DNA of 64,000 nt from Arthrobacter horti (GTDB lineage: Bacteria > Actinomycetota > Actinomycetes > Actinomycetales > Micrococcaceae), in assembly GCF_030731045.1 (NCBI RefSeq), contig NZ_JAVALS010000002.1, forward strand, positions 1 through 64,000, written 5' to 3'. The notes under the pieces are model-generated. The model made no database searches. It saw only the letters and a list, made by a program, of their open reading frames with translations, and was not told where the DNA came from. Position 1 is the first letter of the stretch; every line of letters starts with the position of its first letter. Shown in pieces: positions 40,736 through 49,747 of the stretch. The position numbers were made by a program, and so were the translations under genes.

Positions 40736-42435
40736 ACGCGCACAGGATGGATACGACGACAGCGCGCACGGCGACGCCGCGCGGCACCGCTCAGCGGCAC
40801 GCCACCCGCCGCAAGGTCACCGCACTCGTGGCCGGCGCCGTCGTCGGCGTCCTGGCGCTCAGCGGCTGCGGCCGCATCGGCACCGCCGCGGGGGAGGGGG
40901 ATGCGAAGTTCACGCTGAGCGAGACGTCCCCGGCGCCCACCAAGGACATCAACGGCTTCTCCTGGGCCATGTACGCGGAGCCGTTCTCCCTGGACTACGC
41001 CTACGCCTTCGACTACCCGGACAACACCATCCTCTCCAACGTCTGCGAATCCCTGCTCCGCTGGAACAAGGACCTCACGGTGTCCCCGGGCCTGGCCACC
41101 AAGGTGGAGAACCCGGACCCGCTGCACTGGGTCTACACCATCCGTCAGGGTGTGAAATTCCACGATGAGACCGTCATGACGGCGGACGACGTGGTGGCCT
41201 CCCTGCGCCGGCACCTGGATGAGAAGGTCGGCTCCTTCTGGGCCTCCGCGTTCCAGAACGTGGAGAGCATCGACAAGACCGGCGAGGACCAGGTGACCAT
41301 CACCCTGGCCAAGCCGGACTACACCCTCAACTCCGCCCTGGTGGGCGCGCCCGGCGTGGTGGAGTCCGCCAAGACCCTGGCCAAGGACGGCAAGGATTAC
41401 GGCAACTCGGAGACCGGCGTGAACTGCACCGGGCCCTTCAAGTTCGACTCCTGGGAGGCGGGGGAGAGCGTGAACCTCAGCCGCTTCGACGACTACTGGG
41501 ACCCGCAGCTCAAGGCCAAGGCGCAGCACGTCAGCTTCAAGATTCTCACCGACGCCAGCGCTCGGATCAATGCCCTGCAGACCGGCGAGATCGACGGCGC
41601 GTTCATGATCCCGTCCAACGCGGCGGACATCCTGAAGGCCAACACGGATGCAGGGAACCTGTACTTCGGCCGGGACACCACCGTGCAGAGCCTGGTCTTC
41701 ACGGACCTGGCCGGGACCTTCAAGGACGTCCGGGTGCGCAAGGCCCTCATGATGGCCATCAACCGGCCGGCCCTCATCAAGGCCGCGGAGCAGGGCTACG
41801 CCCGGCCCACTGACGCGCTGACCACGCGCAACGTCTGGGGCGCCGCCAAGCCGGCCACCGTGGACGGGGCGTTCAAGGACCTGCAGCCGCTGGACTACAA
41901 CCTCCAGGAGGCGCGGGACCTGGTGAAACAGGCGGGCGCCACGGGCAAGAAGGTGGTGTTCTCCACGGCCTCGCTGAGCGCCGCGTTCGACATCGAGACG
42001 CGGGCCATCGCCTCCGCCGCCAAGGACATCGGGCTGGTCCCGGAGATCCGCACCATGTCCAACGACAAATACACCACGCTCTTCTCCGACCCGGAGGCGC
42101 GCAAGGGCACCGACCTGATCATCACGTCCTGGTACCTCTCCAGCACCGAACCGCTCGAGATGTACAGCGTGCTGCGCACAGGCGACTTCAGCAACTACGG
42201 CGGCTGGACCAACGCGAAGTACGACGATCTGGTCAATGAGGCCATCGGCACCAAGGACCCGGACGCGCGCGCCAAGCTGACCGCGCAGGCCGCGAAGATC
42301 GCCAGTGACGACGTGGTCTGGGGGCCGCTCTATGAGACGGTCACCTCCATGTGGCTGGGCAAGCGCATCACCGGCGCGGACCCGTCCATCAACTACATGT
42401 ACTACCCCTGGGCCGCACAGATCGGAGGACGCTGA
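40732..42435 (+). CDS. Dpp/Opp-type ABC importer substrate-binding lipoprotein
   Basis: A 567-residue family 5 solute-binding protein. The signal peptide has a basic start and a lipobox LSGC near residues 41-44. The body shows NTILSNVCESLLRWNKDLTVSPGLATKVENPDPLHWVYTIRQGVKFHDETVMTADDVVASL in overlapping family blocks near 95-160, and NRPALIKAAEQGYARPT near 340. The ATG overlaps the amidohydrolase stop. As the first importer gene directly coupled to an amidohydrolase, it likely binds the same compound, which need not be a peptide. Confidence 0.92.
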   Translation: MNAHRMDTTTARTATPRGTAQRHATRRKVTALVAGAVVGVLALSGCGRIGTAAGEGDAKFTLSETSPAPTKDINGFSWAMYAEPFSLDYAYAFDYPDNTILSNVCESLLRWNKDLTVSPGLATKVENPDPLHWVYTIRQGVKFHDETVMTADDVVASLRRHLDEKVGSFWASAFQNVESIDKTGEDQVTITLAKPDYTLNSALVGAPGVVESAKTLAKDGKDYGNSETGVNCTGPFKFDSWEAGESVNLSRFDDYWDPQLKAKAQHVSFKILTDASARINALQTGEIDGAFMIPSNAADILKANTDAGNLYFGRDTTVQSLVFTDLAGTFKDVRVRKALMMAINRPALIKAAEQGYARPTDALTTRNVWGAAKPATVDGAFKDLQPLDYNLQEARDLVKQAGATGKKVVFSTASLSAAFDIETRAIASAAKDIGLVPEIRTMSNDKYTTLFSDPEARKGTDLIITSWYLSSTEPLEMYSVLRTGDFSNYGGWTNAKYDDLVNEAIGTKDPDARAKLTAQAAKIASDDVVWGPLYETVTSMWLGKRITGADPSINYMYYPWAAQIGGR

Positions 42436-42436
42436 C

Positions 42437-43468
42437 ATGAGCGTCATGGATGCACCCGCGGGAGAGCCTCGCAGCACGCAGCGGCACACGACGACGCCGG
42501 GCCGCGCCGCGCGCCCCCGTCGCCTACGCTTCGTGCTGGGAAAGCTGTTCTCCCTGCTGCTGACGCTGTTCATCGCGTCTCTGGCGGTGTTCTTCTCGCG
42601 CTTCCTGGTCCCGGGCGATCCGGCCCGGTTCCTGCTGCGCGGCCGCAGCCCCAAGCCGGAGGCCCTGGTGGAGATCACGCGCCAGTTCGGCCTGGACAAG
42701 CCCGCCTGGGAGCAGTACCTGAACTGGCTCGGCGGCATCCTGCACGGGGACTGGGGGCGATCGCTCACGTACCGTCAGGACGTCTCCGACGTGCTGCTGA
42801 ACCGGCTCCCCACCACCCTGCAGCTCGTAGCCCTGGCCGCCGTGTTCATCACGCTGCTGGGCCTGCTGGCCGGCATCATCGCCAGTCTGAACAAGGGCTT
42901 CGGGGACCGCTTCATCCTGGTCACGCTCACCGCGGCCGGCGCCGTGCCGCCGTTCGTGGCAGCCATCGCCCTGGTGGCGCTCTTCGCCGTGCAGCTGGGC
43001 TGGTTCCCGTCCTTCGGCAGCGGGGACGGCTTCCTGGGCCGGGTGTGGCACCTGACCCTCCCGGCCCTGGCCCTCGGCATCACCTACATCGCGTTCGTGG
43101 CCCGCGTGACCCGCTCCTCCATGAACGAACAGCTGGTGCGGGAGCACGTTGAGGTGGCTATGAGCCGCGGCCTGACCCGCTCCTCCGTGGTGGTCCGTCA
43201 CGTGCTGCGCAACGCCCTGGGTCCCATCTTGACGGTCAGCGGTGTCATGATCGCGGGCCTGCTGGTCTCCAGCGCCATCATCGAGCAGACCTTCGGCCTG
43301 ACCGGCATCGGGCAGCTGCTGGTCCAGTCCATCGACCGGCTGGACTTCGGCGTGGTCCAGGCCATCGTCATGGTGGTGGTCACCGCGTTCGTGGTGGTCA
43401 ACACCGTGGTGGACCTCCTGCAGCCCCTCATCGACCCGCGCATCGCGGCCGGAACGGAGACCCGATGA
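42437..43468 (+). CDS. Dpp/Opp-type ABC importer permease (DppB-like)
   Basis: A 343-residue permease with six core membrane helices. The DppB hallmarks are present: FSRFLVPGDPARFLLRG near residues 55-71, LDKPAWEQYLNWLGGILHGDWGRSL near 82-106, and the EAA loop EQLVREHVEVAMSRGLTRSSVVVRHVLRNAL near 225-255. The first 35 residues are a basic cytosolic tail. The ATG begins one base after the previous stop. Confidence 0.93.
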   Translation: MSVMDAPAGEPRSTQRHTTTPGRAARPRRLRFVLGKLFSLLLTLFIASLAVFFSRFLVPGDPARFLLRGRSPKPEALVEITRQFGLDKPAWEQYLNWLGGILHGDWGRSLTYRQDVSDVLLNRLPTTLQLVALAAVFITLLGLLAGIIASLNKGFGDRFILVTLTAAGAVPPFVAAIALVALFAVQLGWFPSFGSGDGFLGRVWHLTLPALALGITYIAFVARVTRSSMNEQLVREHVEVAMSRGLTRSSVVVRHVLRNALGPILTVSGVMIAGLLVSSAIIEQTFGLTGIGQLLVQSIDRLDFGVVQAIVMVVVTAFVVVNTVVDLLQPLIDPRIAAGTETR

Positions 43469-44322
43469 CCCTCTCACTGTCCCTGCCGCAGCAGGGCCTC
43501 CGCCGCTACACCTCCGCCCTCTCACCGCTCGCCTGGGCAGCGGTGCTGGTGGTCGCCGTCGTCGTCGCGGTCTCCGTGTTCGCGCCCGCCCTGGCGCCGT
43601 ACGACCCGGACTACGTGGACCTGAACAACGTCCTGGCCGGTCCGGGCGCGCAGCACCTCCTGGGCACGGACGCTCTGGGCCGTGACCTGCTCAGCCGCCT
43701 CATGGTGGGCGGCCGGACGTCGCTGCTCGGCCCCACGCTGGTGGTGCTCGGCTCCACCCTCCTGGGCCTGCTGCTGGGCCTGGCGGCCGGCTGGTCCGAC
43801 GGCTGGGCCGGCAAGGTCCTGGGCCGCGCCTTCGACATCCTCTTCGCCTTCCCCGCCCTGCTGGTCTCCATGCTGGCCGTGGCCCTGTTCGGCAAGGGGC
43901 TCGTGGCGCCCATCATCGCCATGACCATCGCCTATGTCCCGTACGTGGCCCGCCTGACCCAGGGGCTGGTGGTCTCAGAACGGGCCCGGCCGTACGTGCA
44001 GGCGTACCGGGTGCTCGGCTTCCGGACCCCCTGGGTGGTTCTGGGCCGCGTGCTGCCCAACCTCATCCCCACGGTCGGCGCGCAGTCGGCCCTGAACTTC
44101 GGCTACGTCCTGGCGGACCTGGCGGCACTGTCCTTCATCGGGCTCGGCGTGCAGCCGCCCACCAGCGACTGGGGCGCCATGATCGAGGAGTCCCGCGGAG
44201 CCCTCCTGGGCGGCTACGTGCTCCCGGCCTTCTGGCCCGCGCTCGTGGTGGTGGTCGTGGTGGTGGCCGTGAACGTGATCGGCGAGGAGATCTCGGACCG
44301 CATCGGAGGGAAGCTCTCATGA
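43465..44322 (+). CDS. Dpp/Opp-type ABC importer permease (DppC-like)
   Basis: A 285-residue partner permease. DppC signature LLGTDALGRDLLSRLMVGGRTSLL near residues 63-86 and the EAA loop SERARPYVQAYRVLGFRTPWVVLGRVLPNLI near 170-200. The start overlaps the previous stop (ATGA), and the stop overlaps the ATPase start in the same way. The six hydrophobic segments are intact. Confidence 0.93.
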   Translation: MTLSLSLPQQGLRRYTSALSPLAWAAVLVVAVVVAVSVFAPALAPYDPDYVDLNNVLAGPGAQHLLGTDALGRDLLSRLMVGGRTSLLGPTLVVLGSTLLGLLLGLAAGWSDGWAGKVLGRAFDILFAFPALLVSMLAVALFGKGLVAPIIAMTIAYVPYVARLTQGLVVSERARPYVQAYRVLGFRTPWVVLGRVLPNLIPTVGAQSALNFGYVLADLAALSFIGLGVQPPTSDWGAMIEESRGALLGGYVLPAFWPALVVVVVVVAVNVIGEEISDRIGGKLS

Positions 44323-45935
44323 GTCAATTGCTGAACGTCCAGGACTTCACCCTGGGATTCGCGGGCCGGGACCCGCTGCTGAACGGCATCAGCCTGCACG
44401 TGGACGACGGCGAGGCGGTCGCCCTGGTGGGCGAGTCCGGATCCGGGAAGTCACTGACCACGCGGGCCACGCTGGGTCTCCTCCCGGAGCGCTCGCAGCA
44501 CTCGGGCACCGTGGCGGTGCGGGGGCTGAACACGCTCACCGCGCGCTCGGCGGAGCTGCTGGGGCTGCGGCGCAACAAGGCGTCCATGATCTTCCAGGAT
44601 CCGCGTGCCGGCATCAACCCGGTCCGCACCGTGGGGGACTTCCTGACGGAGACCCTGGTGCGCTGGCGCGGACTGTCCCGGGCCGAGGCGCTGGAACGCG
44701 CCGTCGAGCAACTGGAGCAGGTGGGTCTGCGCAGGGCGTCCGAGCTGGTCCACCAGCACCCGCATCAGCTTTCCGGCGGCATGCTGCAGCGCGTCATGAT
44801 CGCCGCCGCGCTGCTGGACTCCCCGGAGCTGCTGCTCTGCGATGAGCCCACCACGGCGCTGGACGTCACCACGCAGGCGGGGATCGTGAAGCTGCTGCGG
44901 GACGAGCAGCAGGCCCGCGGCATGGGCATGCTGTTCATCACCCACGACCTCAACCTGGCGTCCAGCCTGTGTGAGCGCGTGTACGTGCTCCGGAACGGCC
45001 GCGTGGTGGAACACGGCAGCGCCCGCGAGGTGTTCCTGGCCCCGCAGGAGGAGTACACCCGTCAGCTGGTGGGGGCCACGCCAAGCATCGAGCTGGACCG
45101 CGTTCCTGCCGTGCCGGTGGCTGTGGAGGGCGAGGAGCCGATCCTCTCCGTGGACTCTCTCAGCAAGCACTACGAGCTTCCGCACGGGGACACCCTCACG
45201 GCCCTGGACCAGGCGACCTTCACCCTCCCGGTGGGCGGCTCGCTCGGCGTGGTGGGGGAGTCCGGTTCGGGGAAGTCCACCCTGGCCCGCCTGGTGGTGG
45301 GATTGGAGACGCCCAGCGAGGGAACGCTCCGGCTGGGCGTCGTGGACCGTCCGGACCGTCCGTTGAAGGCCCGGGAGCGCAAGCTCCTGGCGAAGGACGT
45401 GCAGATCGTCTTCCAGGACCCGTACCTGTCCCTGGACCCGCGCATCGCCGTGGGGCACGCCGTGGCGGATGTGTTCCGGCTGCACCAGAAGCAGGGCCGC
45501 AGGCAGGCGCAGGACAGCGCCCGGGAGCTGTTGGGCCGCGTGGGCATCGGCCCGGAGCGGTTCGACGCCAAGCCGCGGGCGCTCTCGGGAGGTCAGCGCC
45601 AGCGCGTGGCTCTGGCCAAGGCGCTCGCCGCCCGGCCACGGCTTCTGGTGTTGGATGAGGCCACGAGTGCCCTGGACGTCTCCGTGCAGGCCCAGGTGCT
45701 GGAACTCGTGGAGGAGCTGCGGGACCAGCTGGGCCTGACCATCCTCTTCGTCACGCATGACCTGGCCGTGGTGTCCCGGCTGTGCTCCCAGGTGCTGGTG
45801 ATGCACCAGGGCCGGATCGTGGAGCAGGGCCCCACCGCCCGGATCCTGGCGGACCCCGGGGACGACTACACGCGGAACCTCATCGGTTCCCGGCCCCGGC
45901 CCCTGTGGGATCGCGACGTCATCACCACACCCTGA
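44319..45935 (+). CDS. Fused Dpp/Opp-type ABC ATPase (two nucleotide-binding domains)
   Basis: A 538-residue protein joining DppD- and DppF-like ATPases. Domain 1: Walker A GESGSGKS near residues 37-44, signature LSGGMLQRV near 150, Walker [13 protein letters not shown]. Domain 2: Walker [10 protein letters not shown] near 312, signature [16 protein letters not shown] near 421, Walker [14 protein letters not shown]. The typical oligopeptide-type C-terminal motif (QEEYTRQL) follows domain 1. The fusion replaces the two separate subunits and completes a full importer with the three genes upstream, all coupled by four-base overlaps. Confidence 0.95.
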   Translation: MSQLLNVQDFTLGFAGRDPLLNGISLHVDDGEAVALVGESGSGKSLTTRATLGLLPERSQHSGTVAVRGLNTLTARSAELLGLRRNKASMIFQDPRAGINPVRTVGDFLTETLVRWRGLSRAEALERAVEQLEQVGLRRASELVHQHPHQLSGGMLQRVMIAAALLDSPELLLCDEPTTALDVTTQAGIVKLLRDEQQARGMGMLFITHDLNLASSLCERVYVLRNGRVVEHGSAREVFLAPQEEYTRQLVGATPSIELDRVPAVPVAVEGEEPILSVDSLSKHYELPHGDTLTALDQATFTLPVGGSLGVVGESGSGKSTLARLVVGLETPSEGTLRLGVVDRPDRPLKARERKLLAKDVQIVFQDPYLSLDPRIAVGHAVADVFRLHQKQGRRQAQDSARELLGRVGIGPERFDAKPRALSGGQRQRVALAKALAARPRLLVLDEATSALDVSVQAQVLELVEELRDQLGLTILFVTHDLAVVSRLCSQVLVMHQGRIVEQGPTARILADPGDDYTRNLIGSRPRPLWDRDVITTP

Positions 45936-46001
45936 CCCACCACAGCATCTGACCGATCACCCCACCCGGCTTCATCACCGCATCTGATACAGGAGAACCC
46001 C

Positions 46002-47423
46002 GTGCACAGCACCGTTTTCGAACGGAACCTTCCGTCACCCGCCGTCGTCGCGCATTCCCTGGAGGGGACCGTCCACCGGCCGTTCTGGATCGACGACCTC
46101 GGCCCGGACGTGCCACGGTACGCACCCCTGGAGGGTGACTCGGCCGCGGATCTGGTGATCGTGGGCGGCGGCTACACGGGCCTGTGGACCGCGCTGCGGG
46201 CCAAGGAACGGAACCCGGAGCGCAGCGTGATCCTGCTGGAGGCCGAGCGCGTGGCCTGGGCGGCGTCCGGCCGCAACGGCGGTTTCTGCGAGGCGAGCCT
46301 CACGCACGGCTATGAGAACGGCAAGAACCGCTGGCCGCAGGAGATCGAGACCCTGGAACGCCTGGGGATGGAGAACCTGAACCGCATGCAGGAGGCTGTG
46401 GAGCGCTACGGCATGGACTGCGACTGGGAGCGGACCGGGGAGCTGAACGTCGCCGTCGAGCCCCACCAGCTGGAGTGGCTGGGGGAGGACAGTGGCGGCG
46501 TGGTCCTGGACCGGGAAGCCGCCCAGGCCGAGGTCAACTCGCCCACGTATCTGGGGGCCGTGTGGCTCAAGGACTCGGTGGCCATGGTGCACCCGTACAA
46601 GCTGGCCACCGAGCTGGCGCGGGTGGCCACGGAGCTGGGGGTGACGATTCACGAGGGCACGCGGGTGCGGGAGCTGGTGGATGGTGACGGCGACGACGAC
46701 GGCGTGGCGGTGGTGACCAATCGCGGCACCGTGCGTGCGGGGCAGGTGGTGCTGGGCACCAACGTCTTCCCGTCGCTGCTGAAGCGGAACAGGCTCATGA
46801 CGGTGCCGGTCTACGACTACGCGCTCATGACGGAGCCGCTGAGCCGGGAGCAGCTGGAGGCCATCGGCTGGACGCACCGGCAGGGCATCGGGGACATGGC
46901 CAACCAGTTCCACTACTACCGGATCACCAAGGATGACCGGATCCTGTTCGGCGGCTACGACGCGCTGTACTTCCCCGGCCGGAAGGTGGACGACGGGCAC
47001 GAATACCAGCCGGGCACCTGGGAGAAGCTGGCGGGGCACTTCTTCACCACATTCCCGCAGCTGGAGGGCCTGAAGTTCACGCACCAGTGGTCCGGGCCCA
47101 TCGACTCCAGCACCCAGTTCTGCGCGTTCTTCGGCACGGCGCGCAAGGGCCGGGTGGCGTACGCGTCCGGCTTCACGGGACTGGGGGTGGGGGCGACGGC
47201 GTTCGCGGCGGATGTACTGCTGGACTTGCTGAGCGGCCAGGAGACGGAGCGGACGAAGGTGGAGATGGTGCGCAAGCGGCCGCTTCCGTTCCCGCCGGAG
47301 CCGCTGGCGTCCGTGGGCATCAACCTGACGCGCTGGTCCATGGACCGGGCTGACCACAACGAGGGCAAGCGGAACTTCATCCTCAAAGCACTCGACGCCG
47401 TGGGGCTGGGGTTTGATTCCTGA
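46002..47423 (+). CDS. FAD-dependent amine oxidase (gamma-glutamylputrescine oxidase-like)
   Basis: A 473-residue DAO-family flavoprotein. The dinucleotide motif VIVGGGYTGLWTAL lies near residues 50-63, then RVAWAASGRNGGFCEASL near 84-101. MTVPVYDYALMTEPL and the C-terminal FAD contact KGRVAYASGFTGLGVGATAFAADVLLDLL near 380-408 follow. It resembles PuuB-type enzymes that oxidise an amine or N-substituted amine to an aldehyde plus ammonia and peroxide. The GTG start has AGGAGAA upstream. A 66-bp gap separates it from the importer ATPase, so it is probably the last gene of that operon. Its product would be the substrate of the island's aldehyde dehydrogenase. Confidence 0.88.
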   Translation: MHSTVFERNLPSPAVVAHSLEGTVHRPFWIDDLGPDVPRYAPLEGDSAADLVIVGGGYTGLWTALRAKERNPERSVILLEAERVAWAASGRNGGFCEASLTHGYENGKNRWPQEIETLERLGMENLNRMQEAVERYGMDCDWERTGELNVAVEPHQLEWLGEDSGGVVLDREAAQAEVNSPTYLGAVWLKDSVAMVHPYKLATELARVATELGVTIHEGTRVRELVDGDGDDDGVAVVTNRGTVRAGQVVLGTNVFPSLLKRNRLMTVPVYDYALMTEPLSREQLEAIGWTHRQGIGDMANQFHYYRITKDDRILFGGYDALYFPGRKVDDGHEYQPGTWEKLAGHFFTTFPQLEGLKFTHQWSGPIDSSTQFCAFFGTARKGRVAYASGFTGLGVGATAFAADVLLDLLSGQETERTKVEMVRKRPLPFPPEPLASVGINLTRWSMDRADHNEGKRNFILKALDAVGLGFDS

Positions 47424-47755
47424 GGATGGGGGGAGGGGCGACGCTTGCGGTGGGCTGGACACGGGGTGTCTGAACCAGCGCAGGTCTTGCTGAGCGGGAG
47501 CAGGCTGCTGGCCACGTCGACGTTGTAAGGGTGTTGGCAATGATCCGGTCTTTGGCGCTGCCGCTGGAGATCGGGCGGTCTTCATCCTCATGGCCGAAGC
47601 TCTGGGTTTCCTGGTGCAAGCCACCAACGATGGGGTGATCGATACGGAAATCTGATTTGAGGCACAGGAAAGTTGCGCAATTCTCTTGCCGAGTGTTTTG
47701 GGCGGTAATATTCTTCTCTCGTTAGTCGCATTTCGGCGGCGGGAACCTTACCGGA
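47424..47755. other. Intergenic stretch without a recognisable gene
   Basis: 332 bp between the FAD oxidase and the toxin gene. The left part (to about 47640) is GC-rich, and its minus-strand frame shows no family likeness. From about 47640 the base composition shifts to AT-rich, marking the left edge of the toxin/immunity island. A TAATATTC at 47707 could belong to the toxin promoter, but no well-spaced -35 was found. Confidence 0.5.
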
Positions 47756-47788
47756 ATGCGATCACTCGCATTGCATTCTGGGGGACCC

Positions 47789-48274
47789 GTGTCTGTTTCG
47801 CAGGGTAGATTCTCGCGCTCAATTTCGGCTGCCGTGTTGTCGACTTTACTGGCTGCAGTAGGTCTCTCGGTGGTCGCTGTGCCGGCCCATGCGACTGATG
47901 CCACACCCACGCCTGCCTTGGTTTCGTCTGCTACAGCGGATCCTGAGTCGGCGGCGTTGGCTCAGGCTGAGTCCACGGGGCAGCCGGTGGTGGTTGATGC
48001 GTTGACGACGGAGACGTCTCAGACCACGGCCGTGCCGGATGGGAAGATGCAGGCGAAAATCTCCAATGCTCCGTTGCTACGACGCTATGACACCGCCTGG
48101 TACGATCGCGGGTATTCGACACCACCAGGCGGTTGGGGAGCATACGACATTCATCACATCACGCCGCGCGAATTTGGGGGCTCTAACGATTTCTTCAACC
48201 TCGTACCCTTGCCACGTGAAATTCATAAAACAATGTTCAATACGTGGCGGATTGGATACCAATGTCTGAAATAG
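47789..48274 (+). CDS. Secreted HNH-nuclease toxin
   Basis: A 161-residue exported protein from GTG 47789 (GGGGGA four bases upstream); ATG 47756 would add 11 residues. A signal peptide (ISAAVLSTLLAAVGLSVVAV, cleavage after AHA) is followed by a threonine/alanine-rich linker of about 60 residues. The C-terminal 60 residues are a toxin-type HNH domain: YDIHHITPREFGGSNDFFN then LVPLPREIH, keeping the His-His pair, Asn and distal His. This module is usual at the ends of polymorphic toxins; here it is free-standing. Its stop overlaps the downstream immunity gene by 13 bp. AT-rich composition suggests transfer. DNA cleavage in competing cells is inferred. Confidence 0.82.
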   Translation: MSVSQGRFSRSISAAVLSTLLAAVGLSVVAVPAHATDATPTPALVSSATADPESAALAQAESTGQPVVVDALTTETSQTTAVPDGKMQAKISNAPLLRRYDTAWYDRGYSTPPGGWGAYDIHHITPREFGGSNDFFNLVPLPREIHKTMFNTWRIGYQCLK

Positions 48275-48766
48275 AGGCTACCGTTGAAGCTCTCAAGAAA
48301 TGGGATCAGATCGATTTTACCGATAATGCTCTTAGATTGAGGAGTCGATTCGATGAAGGGTGTCCTCCGGGGGAACTGATCAGCATGAATTTCCCGAGCC
48401 AGGTGCCTCCGGAGCTGATTGATCTGTGGCGAATTTCCAGAGAATCCTGGATATATCGAAGATATTAACTATGGACAATGGGGACTCCATCTATTGGATT
48501 GGCGAAAGGTTGCTGCTCGCACTGAGGAGCAACAGACGGCTCGCCCCGATCAGATGAAGGTTGACGATATTGTCATTGGCGAGTTTCTGGGCGATCTGGA
48601 AATTTTGATTTACGCACCTTCGGAGGTGGCCGGAAGCAGGCTCCTTGTAGCCCTTCCTCTTGATCCTCGCGACGACTGGTGTCCGGCGGGCGACACGATT
48701 GCGGCGGTGCTCGAGGGAATGCTGAATGCGAACGGTGAAAAATATTGGGAGGCCAATTTCGATTAA
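48262..48766 (+). pseudogene. SUKH-type (SMI1/KNR4) immunity gene with a +1 frameshift
   Basis: The frame from ATG 48262 reads SEIEATVEALKKWDQIDFTD to VPPELIDLWRISRESWIY and then stops at 48466-48468. The next frame, one base shifted, carries on exactly where the family continues: EDINYGQWGLHLLDW, then IGEFLGDLEILIYAP and VALPLDPRDDWCPAGDTIAAVL, ending at 48766. Joined, they give a normal SUKH protein of about 167 residues. The shift lies in ATATATC near 48450-48457 and looks like one inserted base. The start overlaps the toxin gene's end, as toxin/immunity pairs often do. It is either a disabled gene, a sequencing error or a case of frameshifting. Confidence 0.8.
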
Positions 48767-48914
48767 CTGCGGCGGAGCAGCCGTATGCGACTCACTCCAC
48801 ACCAAGGCCTACTATGAGGAAGTCGACAAACTTCTAAGTGATGCCGCGACGAGAAATGAAGTGTTCGATATACTCGGTGAAATCCGGTCTCGAATGCTCT
48901 CTGGAGGGTTGTAA
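48726..48914 (+). CDS. Small hypothetical protein in the immunity cluster
   Basis: A 62-residue frame that overlaps the end of the SUKH gene and finishes with TAATG shared with the next gene. The second half is helical and charged (YYEEVDKLLSDAATRNEVFDILGEIRSRML). No family recognised. The start is uncertain: the ATG at 48726 lies inside the SUKH coding region and has no clear ribosome site. The coupling with the next gene favours its being translated. It could be the surviving C-terminus of another immunity gene. Confidence 0.4.
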   Translation: MRTVKNIGRPISINCGGAAVCDSLHTKAYYEEVDKLLSDAATRNEVFDILGEIRSRMLSGGL

Positions 48915-49468
48915 TGATGGGCACTAGTCGTATTTTCCGACCATCCACTCCTGAAGATTACGAGTGGGCTCTTCCTGTCAATAGTTCCGACAGTTACGAG
49001 ATCTTCGGGCACCTTCCTGAACGTAGGCCCGGTGACCCCTGGCAGCCAGTCAGGATGAAGTTGCTTACGGAGGACAACCGTGGGCGCCCGGAAAAGCGAG
49101 CCGATATGCCATTCATGGCAACGGACGTCCTCATCCTCCGAGATGACGCCATCGAAACCATAGGTCCACTGTTGCGTCCTCACGGCGAGTTGCTCCCGCT
49201 TCTGTGCGAGGAAGCACGCCTCGCCGTATTCTCAGCACCCGTTGTTGAGGGTGCTGTAGACCTGGAAAAGTCCGATATCGTCCGGTTCCGCGATGGTGGA
49301 ATTCTGAGGTTCCGCAGCACGGTTTTCCACGAGGAAGTCGTTGGGAACTTGATGGCGTTCAAACTGAGCGAGAAACCACGTGGGAAGCTCTATCTGACAG
49401 AACCGCTGGTCGAGGCCATGCTTGCCACTGGGATGACGGCCGGCACGAACTTCGTCGAAGCGAAGTAG
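48914..49468 (+). CDS. Imm11-like immunity protein
   Basis: A 184-residue cytosolic protein with no signal or membrane segment. The layout fits the Imm11/DUF1629-like group: a variable N-terminal half, then RDDAIETIGPLLRPHGELLPLLCEEARLAVFSAPVV, EKSDIVRFRDGGILRFRSTVFH and a C-terminal FKLSEKPRGKLYLTEPLVEAM. GGAGGG lies 10 bp before the first ATG (the next codon is also ATG). It follows the small frame with a one-base TAATG overlap. It presumably protects against a toxin, either the HNH toxin here or one no longer present. Confidence 0.6.
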   Translation: MMGTSRIFRPSTPEDYEWALPVNSSDSYEIFGHLPERRPGDPWQPVRMKLLTEDNRGRPEKRADMPFMATDVLILRDDAIETIGPLLRPHGELLPLLCEEARLAVFSAPVVEGAVDLEKSDIVRFRDGGILRFRSTVFHEEVVGNLMAFKLSEKPRGKLYLTEPLVEAMLATGMTAGTNFVEAK

Positions 49469-49536
49469 CCGAATAACCTCGGAACCGACGGGACGGATCC
49501 TGCCTGCCCTTCCGCAAGAGCGCCTCCCGCCGGAAG

Positions 49537-49567
49537 GTTGCCGGATAATGGGCCATTATCCGGTAAC
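49537..49567. repeat. Near-perfect palindrome after the immunity genes
   Basis: GTTGCCGGATAATGG and CCATTATCCGGTAAC flank a single central G; only one pair mismatches. Related half-units occur nearby (GTTATCCGG near 49638). The element lies 69 bp after the Imm11-like gene. It may act as a terminator for the island or as a recombination or protein-binding site. Confidence 0.7.
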
Positions 49568-49747
49568 TTGCGATTAAGGGTTCCCGGAACAGGGCGGATC
49601 AGGCTACCGTGTCGACGTCGCCACTCGTCCCCGTTATCCGGAGACTCGCGGCTCTGATGGACCGGGGCCCTGGCAGCCCGCCCGGCGCCGGCCATCAGTC
49701 TTGATACGGATGCGGCGGAGCTGAGCAGTAATTCCTGGCGCGGCCGC

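Noticed and set aside
47383..47619. A 78-codon minus-strand frame before the toxin island
   Set aside because: No ribosome site, no family likeness and partial overlap with the FAD oxidase gene.
49390..49695. A 101-codon minus-strand frame behind the Imm11-like gene
   Set aside because: It overlaps the coding region on the other strand and the palindrome, with compositionally random product.
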